Source: Candidatus Saccharimonadota bacterium
GTDB lineage: Bacteria > Patescibacteriota > Saccharimonadia > Saccharimonadales > Saccharimonadaceae
Direction: 5' to 3'
NCBI GenBank assembly: GCA_017460045.1
Contig: JAFUBU010000043.1
Coordinates: 1 to 44,516, forward strand
DNA length: 44,516 bases
Part shown: in pieces, positions 23,592 to 32,511 of the stretch
Position numbering within the stretch: the first letter of the stretch is position 1
How the letters are laid out: each line of letters begins with the position of its first letter
Made by a program: the position numbers and the translations under genes
Notes under the pieces: model-generated
The model's input: only the letters and a program-made list of their open reading frames with translations
Database searches by the model: none
What the model was told of the DNA's origin: nothing

Positions 23592-24311
23592 TTAGCATAA
23601 ATGGGCCGTAAGTTGCAACTTTATATGGCCATTGCCCTCAATATTTTCGTAAGCCCTTAAGAGGCTCGGGACTTTTCGGAGAAAAGCGCGATTGCTCGTC
23701 CTAAAGTAAGATTTATAGGCGATTTCGATAGTAGCACCGAGGATTTCGAGGACGTCTGGGCGGTCGAGCTTATGTTTTTTATCAGTCCAACGGTTTACGA
23801 GATCAAAAGTTTTTGAAGGCGAGGCGGCGAGGAGGAGCTTAGCCTCGTCTAAGACCTTTTGGTCGACGGCGGGCGGAGTTTCGAGAGGATTTTTAGTTCG
23901 ATAGACATAAATCGAGGCGCGCGAAAGAACGGTCGGTAGAAAAGCGCTGATATTCGTCGCCAAAAATACAAGATGACAATGTTCCTTTGGCTCCTCGAGG
24001 AGCTTTAGGGCAGCATTTTCGGCGCTGTCGTTTAAGAGCTCGGCGTGTTTGATGACGAAAAAGCGCGACGTTAGTTGCTTATTTGTCATTTCGGCCTCGA
24101 GGTCGCGGATTTGGTCGACCTTAACCTTATGTTTTTCGTCCGGCTCGAGATAGTAAGTTGTATTCGGAAAAGCAAACGGCGCGGCGGCGGTCTTAATTCG
24201 TTTTTTGCCGGTCGTTTGAAGAGCGTCGATAGCGTTTTTGGGAATAATAAAAATCGAGAAGCCGACTTTTTCGGCGATAGCGGGGAGGTTTTCAAGGTCG
24301 TCGAAAAACAT
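23592..24311 (-). CDS. holB: DNA polymerase III delta'-like clamp-loader subunit
   Basis: The 239-residue protein matches the delta'/HolB type of AAA+ clamp-loader subunits that work with DnaX to load the sliding clamp. The segment RFFVIKHAELLNDSAENAAL then KLLEEP, and FLATNISAFLPTVLSRA, are the sensor regions of the family. There is no Walker A motif, as expected for delta'. The N-terminus is short, and the zinc module of bacterial HolB is missing. The start is immediately after the rluA stop (0-nt gap), indicating coupling. DnaX is encoded in the same window at 37.7-39.2 kb. Confidence 0.82.
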   Translation of the reverse strand: MFFDDLENLPAIAEKVGFSIFIIPKNAIDALQTTGKKRIKTAAAPFAFPNTTYYLEPDEKHKVKVDQIRDLEAEMTNKQLTSRFFVIKHAELLNDSAENAALKLLEEPKEHCHLVFLATNISAFLPTVLSRASIYVYRTKNPLETPPAVDQKVLDEAKLLLAASPSKTFDLVNRWTDKKHKLDRPDVLEILGATIEIAYKSYFRTSNRAFLRKVPSLLRAYENIEGNGHIKLQLTAHLC

Positions 24312-25214
24312 TTAAGACTCCTCGAGGGCTTGTTTGAACTCGTCTGGGAGCGGGGCTTTGAAAATCTTGCGCTCGCCGCCAGCCTCCCCGGGTATAGTAA
24401 TCTCGAGCGAGGCGGCGTGCAGAAAGAGACGGTCGGCTTTGGCGTCGCCGTAGACTTTGTCGCCAAGGATAGGATGTCCGAGATATTTTAAGTGGACGCG
24501 GAGCTGGTGCGTCCGGCCGGTAATGGGTTTTAGCTCAAGTAAGGAATATTTGTCTGTGGATTTTACGATTTTGTAGAAAGTAACGGAAGGCTTACCGGAG
24601 GGGCTGACGATAAAGGTCGTTGGAGATTTTAAGCTACGCTCGATAGGCAAATCGATTTTAGCCTCTTCGAGCTTGGGGCGACCTTCGACGATAGCGTAAT
24701 AGGTTTTGTGGGTCTTGCGATCTTGGAATTGTTTTCTGAGGTAGCTTTGGGTCGCTTGGTTTTTGGCGAGAATGACGACACCGGAGGTATCGCGGTCGAG
24801 GCGATGGACGAGAAGCCCATAGTCCTCGAGCGTCGGCTCGGTCGTAAACTCGCCTTTAGCCATGCTGAGGAGACCGGCGGGTTTATCTAGGACAAGAACG
24901 TTATCGTCTTCGTAAATTGGTTCGAGATCGGGAGGGGTTTGGCGCGCGGGAACTTTAAGGTCGAGAGTCGGCCAAGTACCGTCCGCGAGCTCTTCGATTT
25001 CGGCGTTGGGCTTTTTTACGATCGCTCCATCGAGAGAAACGTAGCCGGACTTGATGAAATTTTGGAGCGTAGAGCGGTTAAACTCGGGATGTTGCTCGAC
25101 CAAAATCAAGTCGGCACGCTTGCGTTTTTTGCGCTCGATAGACTTTAGCTCGATATCGCCATTGATGACGCGCGAGAGTTCGGGTTTTGAAAATTTCTTT
25201 CCAGGGCGATACAT
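24312..25214 (-). CDS. RluA-family rRNA/tRNA pseudouridine synthase
   Basis: The 300-residue protein has an N-terminal S4 RNA-binding domain (about 30-75, RADLILVEQHP and SGYVSLDGAIV). The catalytic domain has HRLDRDTSG with the catalytic Asp, then the conserved THQLRVHLKYLGHPILGD block. It converts particular uridines in rRNA or tRNA to pseudouridine; whether it is RluD- or RluC-like cannot be decided by eye. It shares one base with the trpS stop (TAATG overlap) and is followed directly by holB. Confidence 0.93.
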   Translation of the reverse strand: MYRPGKKFSKPELSRVINGDIELKSIERKKRKRADLILVEQHPEFNRSTLQNFIKSGYVSLDGAIVKKPNAEIEELADGTWPTLDLKVPARQTPPDLEPIYEDDNVLVLDKPAGLLSMAKGEFTTEPTLEDYGLLVHRLDRDTSGVVILAKNQATQSYLRKQFQDRKTHKTYYAIVEGRPKLEEAKIDLPIERSLKSPTTFIVSPSGKPSVTFYKIVKSTDKYSLLELKPITGRTHQLRVHLKYLGHPILGDKVYGDAKADRLFLHAASLEITIPGEAGGERKIFKAPLPDEFKQALEES

Positions 25215-26227
25215 TATCTTAATCCTACGGCGTTTTGGACTTCAAGGAGCTTGGCTTTCGAGACGAAATTGGCGTATTCCTCGCCAGCTTCGAGATACTC
25301 GAGGACGGTTTCATCGGGGATTTCTTTCATACGAGCTTGGAAAATTTCGAGCATACTTTTAACCGAGCTAGCAACCTTTTGTTTCAAATCGCCGTAGCGA
25401 GTCTCGCCGGCCCAAGTCGAAACAACGTCTTGGAGCGGGATGTTATTTACGAGCGCCTCGATTTGGAGTAAGTTCGAAATCCCCGGCTGGTTAAACATAT
25501 CGTACTGGATTTTCCCGACCGAGTCGGTCGTTGCCGACATGATTTTTTTGGCCGCGACCTCGGGGTCGTCGAGCATCATAATTTTCGAATTTTCCGCGCG
25601 GGAAGACTTGCTCATCTTGCGCTCGGGGTCGGTCAGACTTCGAATTCGAATCCCGTTTTCGACGCCCATAAATTTCAACTGGTCCTCGGTCTTAACCGGC
25701 GGGATAAAAATCTCGCGACCGTATTTATTATTGAATCGCATCGCGAGATTGCGGGTCAACTCGAGATGTTGGAACTGGTCTTCCCCAACGGGGACGTATT
25801 CGGCGCCATAGAGTAAGATATCCGCCGCCATCAAAACCGGGTAGTTAAATATCCCCGCGTTAACCGACGCTTTGCCCTCGGATTTTTCTTTGTATTGGGT
25901 CATCCGAGAGAGCTCGCCCATCGAGGCGTTACACTCTAAAATCCAACAGAGCTCCGAATGAGCCGGGACGTAAGATTGGCGATAAAGATGGACATTTTCG
26001 TTTGGCTCGAGACCGGCCGCGAAGTAAATCTTGATGCTACGGAAAATATTTTTCTTTAAGTTTCCGTCGACCTTCGAGATAATCGAATGAAGGTCGGGTA
26101 CGAAAATATTGATATTATGGTCGGCTTTGTAAGCGTTCGCGAGTCGCACCATCGGGAGCACCGCTCCGAGATAGTTCCCAAGCGTTGGCTCGCTATTGAC
26201 GCGAAGTCCGGTTAAAATTGTTTTCAT
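25214..26227 (-). CDS. trpS: Tryptophanyl-tRNA synthetase
   Basis: A class I aminoacyl-tRNA synthetase that charges tRNA-Trp. The 337-residue length is normal for bacteria. It opens with ILTGLRVNSEPTLGNYLGA, where TLGN is the HIGH-type signature. It has the typical GELSRMTQYKEK and VLMAADILLYGAEYVPVGEDQ segments, and the KMSKS motif as RKMSKSSR. It is the first gene of the trpS-rluA-holB-TPR operon. Its substrate tRNA-Trp is encoded at 17957-18032. Confidence 0.96.
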   Translation of the reverse strand: MKTILTGLRVNSEPTLGNYLGAVLPMVRLANAYKADHNINIFVPDLHSIISKVDGNLKKNIFRSIKIYFAAGLEPNENVHLYRQSYVPAHSELCWILECNASMGELSRMTQYKEKSEGKASVNAGIFNYPVLMAADILLYGAEYVPVGEDQFQHLELTRNLAMRFNNKYGREIFIPPVKTEDQLKFMGVENGIRIRSLTDPERKMSKSSRAENSKIMMLDDPEVAAKKIMSATTDSVGKIQYDMFNQPGISNLLQIEALVNNIPLQDVVSTWAGETRYGDLKQKVASSVKSMLEIFQARMKEIPDETVLEYLEAGEEYANFVSKAKLLEVQNAVGLR

Positions 26228-26257
26228 ACTCCTCCAAGAAAATCATTAAATAAAAAA

Positions 26258-26332
26258 TGGAGCCGAGTATGAGACTTGAACTCATGACCCCGCCCTTACC
26301 ATGGGCGTGCTCTACCACTGAGCTAACTCGGC
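26258..26332 (-). tRNA. tRNA-Thr (anticodon GGT)
   Basis: A 75-nt cloverleaf with acceptor GCCGAGT/ACTCGGC, anticodon stem CGCCC/GGGCG with loop ATGGTAA (anticodon GGT, reads ACC), T-loop TTCAAGT and encoded CCA. It lies 4 nt downstream of tRNA-Ala, probably one transcript. Confidence 0.95.
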
Positions 26333-26336
26333 AATT

Positions 26337-26413
26337 TGGTGGAGCATATGAGACTCAAACTCATGACCTCTTCAATGCCATTGAAGCGCTCTAATCAACT
26401 GAGCTAATGCCCC
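26337..26413 (-). tRNA. tRNA-Ala (anticodon GGC)
   Basis: A 77-nt cloverleaf with acceptor GGGGCAT/ATGCTCC including the G3:U70 pair that marks alanine tRNAs, anticodon stem CTTCA/TGAAG with loop ATGGCAT (anticodon GGC) and encoded CCA. Confidence 0.93.
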
Positions 26414-26564
26414 GAATAAGATATTCAGAATGCAAGATTACTGACTAATCTTGGGTAATATATTTTTAATGACCTTCACTGAATAACTGGACTAATTATA
26501 GAGCCTGGTAATTAAAAAGTCAAGCAATTTCCGCGAGAATTTTGCAAGGTTGTAAATTTAACCA
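26414..26564. other. AT-rich intergenic stretch upstream of tRNA-Ala
   Basis: Between the 5' end of tRNA-Ala and the promoter at 26565 I see no gene. One small hairpin (AGATTA/TAATCT near 26434) is present. The region should hold the promoter of the tRNA pair, but no clear -35/-10 pair stands out. Confidence 0.4.
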
Positions 26565-26593
26565 TTGAAATTTTGGGGCGGGGGCGGTAAAAT
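26565..26593 (+). promoter_or_regulatory. Sigma70-type promoter of the mechanosensitive-channel-like gene
   Basis: TTGAAA (26565-26570), 17-nt spacer, TAAAAT (26588-26593). A short leader with AAGGAG 4 nt before the ATG follows. Confidence 0.65.
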
Positions 26594-26620
26594 GAGAGTA
26601 ATATTAATGTAAGGAGTATA

Positions 26621-27829
26621 ATGGACAACCTAAGTAAATTTTGGGATAACATTACAAGAGGGCTTCCAGACGTCGTGGTAGCTTTGATTGTGATGATTAT
26701 CGCCTTCTTGGTAGCCTGGCTTGCCAAGAAAATAACCTTAAAACTACTAAATGCCGTCGGGCTCGAACGAGCGATGAAGAAAGCCGGAGTCGACGAAGAC
26801 AATCGCAAAAAGTCGGTGGGTTTTGTCGGGCAGTTAGTCTATTTGGTAGTCTTTTTGCTCTTCTTGCCGGGGATTTTTGAGAAACTCGGACTGAATAATA
26901 TCGCCGAGCCGATCGTTAATATGATGAACGTTTTCATGACCTATCTTCCGAATATCGTAGCGGCGCTCATTATCCTTATTATTGGGCTCTTCGTAGCGAA
27001 GCTCGTCAAGGGGCTTTTGATTCCGATTTTTAAGAAGCTTGGGATCGATTCTTGGCTAAAGAAAATCGGTTACGCCGAGGCGGAAGACGTCGAAATCTCG
27101 GTCGTATTAGCGACGATTATCTACGTATTGATTCTCGTCCCGGTAGTGATTGCATCTTTGAACGCGCTAAAAATCGAGGCGATTTCGAAGCCGGCGATTA
27201 ATATGCTCGACCAGATGATTGTGTTCTTGCCGCGGATTGCGGTCGCGGTCGCGATTATCTTTATTGGGCGGTTTATCGCGAAGCTTGTCTTCATGTTACT
27301 AGACCAGATTTTGAAGTCAGTCGGGCTTGATAAGTTGACTCAAAATATCTTTACGACTAGCGGTACGAAGGTCAACGAGAAGTTTTCGCTTTCGAAGCTA
27401 GTAGCGAACGTCGTCCGGGCGATTGTAATTATCTTCTTTGTTGTCGAGGCGCTAAATACCTTGCAACTCGAAGTTTTGACGAACATTGGCCACTCGGTCA
27501 TTTCCTATATGCCGTACGCGATTTCGGCGTTGATTATTCTCGGCGTAGCGGTAATTGCTGGTAATTTCATCGAGAAGTATCTCATGAAGAAGCTGACAGT
27601 TACGCAGGGTACGGCGGTCTTGGCTAAAGTCGCGGTTATCGCGGTCGGGGTCTTTATTACGCTTTACCAGATGGGCGTAGCGCCGACGATGGTCAATTCG
27701 GCCTTTATTATCGTACTCGGAGCATTTGGGGTCGCCTTTGCAATTGCCTTCGGGATTGGCGGGAAAGCCTTTGCCGAGCATACGATGAAGAAAGTCGAAA
27801 CCAAGATGGAAAAGACCAAGAAGAGATAA
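26621..27829 (+). CDS. Mechanosensitive ion channel-like protein with TM_helix repeats
   Basis: The 402-residue protein contains four copies of a repeat. Each copy is a hydrophobic helix with an amphipathic neighbour, typified by LPNIVAALIILIIGLFVAKL and LPRIAVAVAIIFIGRFIAKL; copies lie near residues 15-40, 110-135, 195-220 and 295-320. A conserved GxxxAFAIAFGIGGKA near 365-380 ends the repeats. This is the TM_helix (PF05552-type) architecture of small-conductance mechanosensitive channel relatives. The last glycine-rich helix resembles the pore helix of MscS, but the cytoplasmic MscS beta domain is absent. A basic tail ends the protein. A single-gene unit with its own promoter and terminator. 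Confidence 0.82.
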   Translation: MDNLSKFWDNITRGLPDVVVALIVMIIAFLVAWLAKKITLKLLNAVGLERAMKKAGVDEDNRKKSVGFVGQLVYLVVFLLFLPGIFEKLGLNNIAEPIVNMMNVFMTYLPNIVAALIILIIGLFVAKLVKGLLIPIFKKLGIDSWLKKIGYAEAEDVEISVVLATIIYVLILVPVVIASLNALKIEAISKPAINMLDQMIVFLPRIAVAVAIIFIGRFIAKLVFMLLDQILKSVGLDKLTQNIFTTSGTKVNEKFSLSKLVANVVRAIVIIFFVVEALNTLQLEVLTNIGHSVISYMPYAISALIILGVAVIAGNFIEKYLMKKLTVTQGTAVLAKVAVIAVGVFITLYQMGVAPTMVNSAFIIVLGAFGVAFAIAFGIGGKAFAEHTMKKVETKMEKTKKR

Positions 27830-27860
27830 TTTCGGCTAAGTTTACCGTAAGCGGTTTGAC

Positions 27861-27885
27861 AAAAATCCCCTTTTGGGGGATTTTT
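27861..27885 (+). terminator. Rho-independent terminator
   Basis: AAAAATCCCC and GGGGATTTTT form a stem after the mechanosensitive-channel-like gene. Confidence 0.8.
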
Positions 27886-27887
27886 GC

Positions 27888-27916
27888 TTGATATTTATAG
27901 TATATAGTGATATAAT
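27888..27916 (+). promoter_or_regulatory. Sigma70-type promoter of the 27945 surface-protein gene
   Basis: TTGATA (27888-27893), 17-nt spacer ending TGA, TATAAT (27911-27916). The leader contains AAGGAAGG before the ATG. Confidence 0.7.
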
Positions 27917-27944
27917 GCGAGTAATATAATTTAAGGAAGGTTTT

Positions 27945-28973
27945 ATGAAAAATATGAAATCCTTTTTAACCGCCGGAGCAGTAGCCGCAGGGCTCGGAGC
28001 TTCGGTGTTTTTTGCTGCTCCGGTAGCGCATGCAATCGATTGGTCGGCGATTGTTTCAACGGAAGCAACGAGTAGTGAAGATGTTTCGTTCGACGAAGAT
28101 GAAGCGAAGCAGCTGCTTCTCGATTCGGCCGTAGACTATTTAGTAAATACTAGTACCACGGATGTAACATTTGATACTTGGTCATTATATGTTAACGGTA
28201 CGGATTATGATAGTTTGGCGGAGGCTATGGGTGTCGAAGGTAATGTTGAGCTATGGATGATGGGCGACGACTATGCGGGAGATTTAGAGAGTCACTTCTT
28301 TGAAGATACCGAACAAATCGTTACTTCGCTTACATCTGTAATTTCTGGAAGCGAGATTGCTGATGTATTTGGTGTAGATGTGACATTGGAAGTTGATGGT
28401 ACACAACTTGGATTTTTGACCAAGACTGTTGAGCCTTTGGCATTTACGGCGAATATTCCAACCGACTTGCCAGCACTTACAGAAGGTGGTACGAGGGACT
28501 TTTATCTCGTAACAATTCATGATGGAACCCCTAAGGAGGTTGCAGCCGAGTTTGACCTAGCGACGAACAAGGTTACTTTTGAGACTGACGAGTTTTCGAT
28601 ATTCGCCATAGTCTACAAAGATACTTTGCCGACGACTGAAGAGCCGGGAGAGGATGGCGACGAAGAGCCGACTGAAACTCCGGCGGAGACTCCAGCCGAA
28701 ACTTCCACGGAAACTCCAACTACTCCAACTACTCCTAGCTCCACATCTGGCGATAAGGCCAAGGCGATGGAAGAAATGAGCAAAGGAATGGAGGAGATAA
28801 TCGCGAAGGCGAGCTCGACGGGAACAGCGACTAAGAAGAAGACCACTACTACGAAGAAAGTCAAAGCTCCGAATACTAGCGTAGCCGACGGCGCGATGGC
28901 GACGAGCGGCGCGACCGTCCTTTCGATGGCGACGCTCGCTGGTGCGGCAATTTTCCTGAAAAAGCGCGCCTAG
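27945..28973 (+). CDS. Secreted, probably sortase-anchored surface protein
   Basis: The 342-residue protein has a signal peptide with likely cleavage AHA|ID after residue 30. A beta-rich domain of unknown fold covers 35-225. An acidic Pro/Thr-rich spacer with TPAET repeats follows at about 228-265, then a Lys/Thr-rich stretch. The C-terminal sorting-like signal is KAPNTS at 307-312, a hydrophobic helix at about 322-338 and the tail KKRA. The order motif-helix-positive tail is that of sortase substrates, with APNTS in place of LPXTG. The two sortases encoded at 15-17 kb are candidate enzymes. The globular part is AT-richer than the rest of the gene and I do not recognise its family. Confidence 0.8.
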   Translation: MKNMKSFLTAGAVAAGLGASVFFAAPVAHAIDWSAIVSTEATSSEDVSFDEDEAKQLLLDSAVDYLVNTSTTDVTFDTWSLYVNGTDYDSLAEAMGVEGNVELWMMGDDYAGDLESHFFEDTEQIVTSLTSVISGSEIADVFGVDVTLEVDGTQLGFLTKTVEPLAFTANIPTDLPALTEGGTRDFYLVTIHDGTPKEVAAEFDLATNKVTFETDEFSIFAIVYKDTLPTTEEPGEDGDEEPTETPAETPAETSTETPTTPTTPSSTSGDKAKAMEEMSKGMEEIIAKASSTGTATKKKTTTTKKVKAPNTSVADGAMATSGATVLSMATLAGAAIFLKKRA

Positions 28974-28982
28974 GATTTAGAT

Positions 28983-29019
28983 AAAAATCCCCCTTTCAAA
29001 GCGGTGAAGGGGGATTTTT
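28983..29019. terminator. Bidirectional rho-independent terminator
   Basis: AAAAATCCCCCTTT and AAGGGGGATTTTT form a long stem between the surface-protein gene and the convergent AI-2E family gene. Confidence 0.85.
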
Positions 29020-29030
29020 AACGGCGGGTC

Positions 29031-30122
29031 TTACGATTCTTTTTCGCGGAGGGCGCGGAGATTAGGGTACTCTTCGATGAGGACTTTAATCATACCGGCG
29101 ATCGGAATTGAGATAATCGCGCCGAGAAGGCCAAAAGTATAAATACCAATAGTAACGGCGATAAGAATAATAACCGAGGGGAGGTCGAGGGCGTTGCCTT
29201 GAATTTTGGGGGCGATAACGTTGTTTTCGATTTGCTCGTAAACCGCGTAGACGACGAGGAAGGCGAGGCCGGCGAAGGGGGCGGAAATAAAGATAATGAG
29301 CGAGACGACGACGGTGGTAATAAGCGGGCCGAACATCGGGATAAGGTAGAAAATCGCGGCGATAAGCGCCATCGGGAAGGCGAGCCCGCTCGAAAAGCCG
29401 AAGATCAACGAGAGGACAAAGACGATAACTCCGGCGACGGTACCGTCGAGGAGAGCGACGAGGACTTGGCCGCCAACGTATTTCGAAACGACTCCGGCCA
29501 TATTTGAGACGACGCGACGAGCGACTTTGCCGACGTTACTGTTTTTATTGCTGATTTTTTGCCAGAGCGCGTCCATCAACTCCGGGCCTTGGATAAGCCA
29601 GAGGATTGCAATAACAATAGTCAAGATAAGACCGGCGAGGAACGAGCCGACGGCACCGACGGAGGAAATAAAGTTGGCCTTAAAGGTAGCGAGGACTTGG
29701 CTAGAGAAATCGCGGAGCCCGGAGACGATCTCGGCATGGGCGTCGTCGATACCGAAGAAACGGCCGATTTCGTTGACTTTATCCCAGTTGGCATTGTTGC
29801 TCTGGAGCATCTCAGGGGCGTCTCTCAGGAAATTAGTTGTCTCAGTAACGACGGTCGGGCCGACGATAGCAAGGGCAGTTCCGACGATTAGGACGACTCC
29901 GCCGACAGTCAAGCCGGAGGCGAGTGCATGGCGGTCTTTGCCTAGGACTTTTTCGACTTTATGGACGAGCGGACGGACGGCGAGCGCGAGGAAAATCGCG
30001 AGACCGACGATCAAAAGCCCGGTCGAGGCGAAACAAATCAAGACGGCGGCGACGCCGAGGCCCATGACAACGAGCCAAAAGCGCACAAAAGTTTTGGTAT
30101 CTACTTCAACGGTTTTCAACAT
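29031..30122 (-). CDS. AI-2E family (PerM-like) membrane transporter
   Basis: The 363-residue protein has about eight hydrophobic helices. Two lie near the N-terminus, a long soluble amphipathic section follows (about 85-150), and a set of six in the C-terminal half includes IFYLIPMFGPLITTVVVSLI and NNVIAPKIQGNALDLPSVIIL. The PxxGP and I.P.i.G..l.l.p signatures belong to the AI-2E exporter family (PerM/YdiK/TqsA). Members export autoinducer-2 or act as Na+/H+ antiporters; which applies here is unknown. A promoter (TGGTATAAT at the cysS end) leaves a leader with GAGGA ahead of the start. Confidence 0.9.
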   Translation of the reverse strand: MLKTVEVDTKTFVRFWLVVMGLGVAAVLICFASTGLLIVGLAIFLALAVRPLVHKVEKVLGKDRHALASGLTVGGVVLIVGTALAIVGPTVVTETTNFLRDAPEMLQSNNANWDKVNEIGRFFGIDDAHAEIVSGLRDFSSQVLATFKANFISSVGAVGSFLAGLILTIVIAILWLIQGPELMDALWQKISNKNSNVGKVARRVVSNMAGVVSKYVGGQVLVALLDGTVAGVIVFVLSLIFGFSSGLAFPMALIAAIFYLIPMFGPLITTVVVSLIIFISAPFAGLAFLVVYAVYEQIENNVIAPKIQGNALDLPSVIILIAVTIGIYTFGLLGAIISIPIAGMIKVLIEEYPNLRALREKES

Positions 30123-30145
30123 GGTAATTTCCTCTTATGTTTCTA

Positions 30146-31498
30146 TTATACCACATATTGCCAAAGCGGACCGAAACTCGTGTCTTTAACGGTAATACCG
30201 TTTTGTTCGAGCTCGGCGCGAAGGCGATCCGAGGTTTCGTAATCTTTTTTACGGCGAGCCTCTTCGCGGCGAGCGATAATTCCCTTTTCTTCCGCCGTTA
30301 AATCAACGACCTCCTCGATTTGGTCTTCGCCGAAGATGCCGAAGGCGCGATTGACGTAGTCCCAGTCGTCGTAGTCGAGGTCCGTAGCGTCGATATAGGC
30401 GCAGGCCTCGGGGGAGGCGAGGTTATCGGAGAGTAGCTCGAGGAATTTACTCTGGTCGAAGGTCGATTTAATATCTCGTTGGAAAGTTTCGGCGATACGA
30501 TTTTTCCAGGCGAGACGACGGTTTTTAGCGGCGGTAAGATCTTCGAAATTGAAGTTGCGCGTACCCTGGTAGTGGCCTTGGAGAGTCCAGAGTTTGAAGT
30601 CGAGCGGCGCGTAACCTTTTTCCTCCAGGTCCTTTAGGGTATAAGTATTGCCGAGAGATTTGCTGACTTTTTGGTTTTCGATAGTAACGTGGTTTGAGTG
30701 GAGCCAAAAACGAGACATCTTTTCGCCGTAGGCGGCTTCGTACTCGGCGATTTCGTTGGTATGGTGGACCGGGATGTGGTCGATACCGCCGGTATGAATA
30801 TCGATCGTCCCGCCGAGTAGCGTATGAACGATAGTTGCACACTCGAGATGCCAGCCGGGATAGCCGGGGCGACCGAGATAGTCCCAGCGCATGGCGTGGT
30901 CTTCGCCGGCTTTGATGAATTTCCAGACGGCGAAATCGGTCGGGTTTTTCTTCTGGCTATTTTTGGCGACGCGGGCGCCCTCCCTGAGATTTTTAAGGTC
31001 AAGGCGAGCGAAGTCGGCATAGGCCGAGAACTTCGAGGTGTCGAAATAAACGCCATCTTCAATTTCGTAGGTATAACCCTTTTCCCTAAGCCTGTCGACG
31101 AGGTTCATATCTTGGACGATAAAGTGGGTCGCGCGGGCGAGCTGGTCTGGCTCTTTGAGTTTTAATTTCTCGTAGTCGTCGAGAAAAGCGGCGGTATAGA
31201 AATCGGCGATTTCGTAGACGGTCTTGCCTTCTCGCTTCGCGCCTTTTTCAAGCTTGTCCTCGCCGTCGTCGGCGTCGGAGGAGAGGTGGCCAACGTCGGT
31301 AATGTTTAAGACGCGGTTTACCGTCATCCCGTTCAGGGCTAAAGTACGGACGAGGAGGTCCCAGTAGATGTAGGAAGAGAAGTTGCCAATATGGGCGTAA
31401 GAATAGACGGTCGGTCCGCAGGTATAGATTTTGACGTTTTCAGGGTCGCCGGGGCGGAAGTCCTCGACCTTTTTGGAAAGTTGGTTATAGAGTTTCAT
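30146..31498 (-). CDS. cysS: Cysteinyl-tRNA synthetase
   Basis: A class I synthetase that charges tRNA-Cys. The 450-residue protein has the zinc ligands C27, C220 (WHLECA), H245 and E249, the HIGH motif as HIGN at 36-39, and the KMSKS loop as KVSKS at 277-281. The length is standard. Its zinc site is fully kept, in contrast to RecR, DnaX and L33 in this window. The first 14 bp overlap the 3' end of nrnA, so translation is likely coupled. Confidence 0.97.
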   Translation of the reverse strand: MKLYNQLSKKVEDFRPGDPENVKIYTCGPTVYSYAHIGNFSSYIYWDLLVRTLALNGMTVNRVLNITDVGHLSSDADDGEDKLEKGAKREGKTVYEIADFYTAAFLDDYEKLKLKEPDQLARATHFIVQDMNLVDRLREKGYTYEIEDGVYFDTSKFSAYADFARLDLKNLREGARVAKNSQKKNPTDFAVWKFIKAGEDHAMRWDYLGRPGYPGWHLECATIVHTLLGGTIDIHTGGIDHIPVHHTNEIAEYEAAYGEKMSRFWLHSNHVTIENQKVSKSLGNTYTLKDLEEKGYAPLDFKLWTLQGHYQGTRNFNFEDLTAAKNRRLAWKNRIAETFQRDIKSTFDQSKFLELLSDNLASPEACAYIDATDLDYDDWDYVNRAFGIFGEDQIEEVVDLTAEEKGIIARREEARRKKDYETSDRLRAELEQNGITVKDTSFGPLWQYVV

Positions 31499-32507
31499 TT
31501 TGCTCCTTTTCGATTTTGTCTATGGCGAGGATAGTTTCGTGGATAGCGTCGTCGTAAGAGAGATCGTAGGTACGGAAGCCGGCGGCGTAAGGATGGCCAC
31601 CGCCGCCGAAGAAGGCCGCGATTTGGTCGGCAATAGGCTTTGAGGTCCGAATTTTCCCGGTAATTTTTCCATCTGGGTAGGTCTTAAAACAGGCAGAAAC
31701 TTCGACGCCTTCGACGAGTCGCAACTCTTCGAGAATAAGGACGTTCGGGTTGTACTCGTCGGAGTAAGCGTGGATTTCTTCCCAAGGGATATGGACGGTA
31801 GCGAGCCGGCCGTCAAGGAAATATTCGACTTTCTTTATCAGGTCGGCTTTGTAGCTCAAGATACGCGGAGATTTTTTCATAAAATCGCGACGATGTTCTT
31901 CAAATTCAGCGATATCGACGCCATAGTCGAGGAGATCGGCGACTTCGCGGTAAAGGTCAGAGGTCGTCGAGGCGGAAGTCAGGCCAAGAGTATCGGAGAG
32001 GATACCGGCGATAAGATATTCCGCGATAATTTTAAAGCGCGGTTTTTCGTCTTCTTTTAGGTCTTCGGGCCTCGGCATTAGGCCCTGTTCTCTGGAGATA
32101 CGGAAGATAAGGTCAGTACAAGACGGGAGGGTTTGGATTAAACCTTGGTGGCCAAACTCGAGGTCGTCTTCGGTTTCGTGGTGGTCGAGGACGAAGACGG
32201 GCTTTTCGATCAAGGCGTTTTTAATCGCGGGATCCTCGAGAAGCTTAGAAAGGAGAATTTCGGCCGCAGTATCGACGATAATATAGCCGTCGGCCAGGTA
32301 GTCGAAGTCTTTTTCGACGCGCGACCAATCGTCGAGATAGTGGAGATACTTCGGAAGGTCGACCGGGCAGTAGAGCGAGATTTCGTAATCTTTTAGGAGG
32401 TAGTCGAGGGCGAGAGCGGAGCCTAAAGAATCGCCGTCCGGATTTTCGGCCTGGATAATACAGAGACGTTTTTTATCTTTAAGAAATTCGGTAAAGGAGT
32501 CGTACAT
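31485..32507 (-). CDS. DHH-family phosphoesterase (NrnA-like oligoribonuclease/pAp phosphatase)
   Basis: The 340-residue protein has DHH motifs: NPDGDSLGSA (metal Asp residues, about 22-31), IIVDTA, the DHH signature VLDHHET, and the C-terminal DHHA1 domain ending in GGGGHPYAAGF. NrnA-type enzymes degrade nanoRNAs and, in some bacteria, pAp or cyclic dinucleotide products such as pGpG or c-di-AMP linear forms. The presence of a diguanylate cyclase in the same genome makes pGpG turnover a possible side role (inference). It follows a small gene by 4 nt and overlaps cysS. Confidence 0.92.
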   Translation of the reverse strand: MYDSFTEFLKDKKRLCIIQAENPDGDSLGSALALDYLLKDYEISLYCPVDLPKYLHYLDDWSRVEKDFDYLADGYIIVDTAAEILLSKLLEDPAIKNALIEKPVFVLDHHETEDDLEFGHQGLIQTLPSCTDLIFRISREQGLMPRPEDLKEDEKPRFKIIAEYLIAGILSDTLGLTSASTTSDLYREVADLLDYGVDIAEFEEHRRDFMKKSPRILSYKADLIKKVEYFLDGRLATVHIPWEEIHAYSDEYNPNVLILEELRLVEGVEVSACFKTYPDGKITGKIRTSKPIADQIAAFFGGGGHPYAAGFRTYDLSYDDAIHETILAIDKIEKEQNETL

Positions 32508-32511
32508 AATA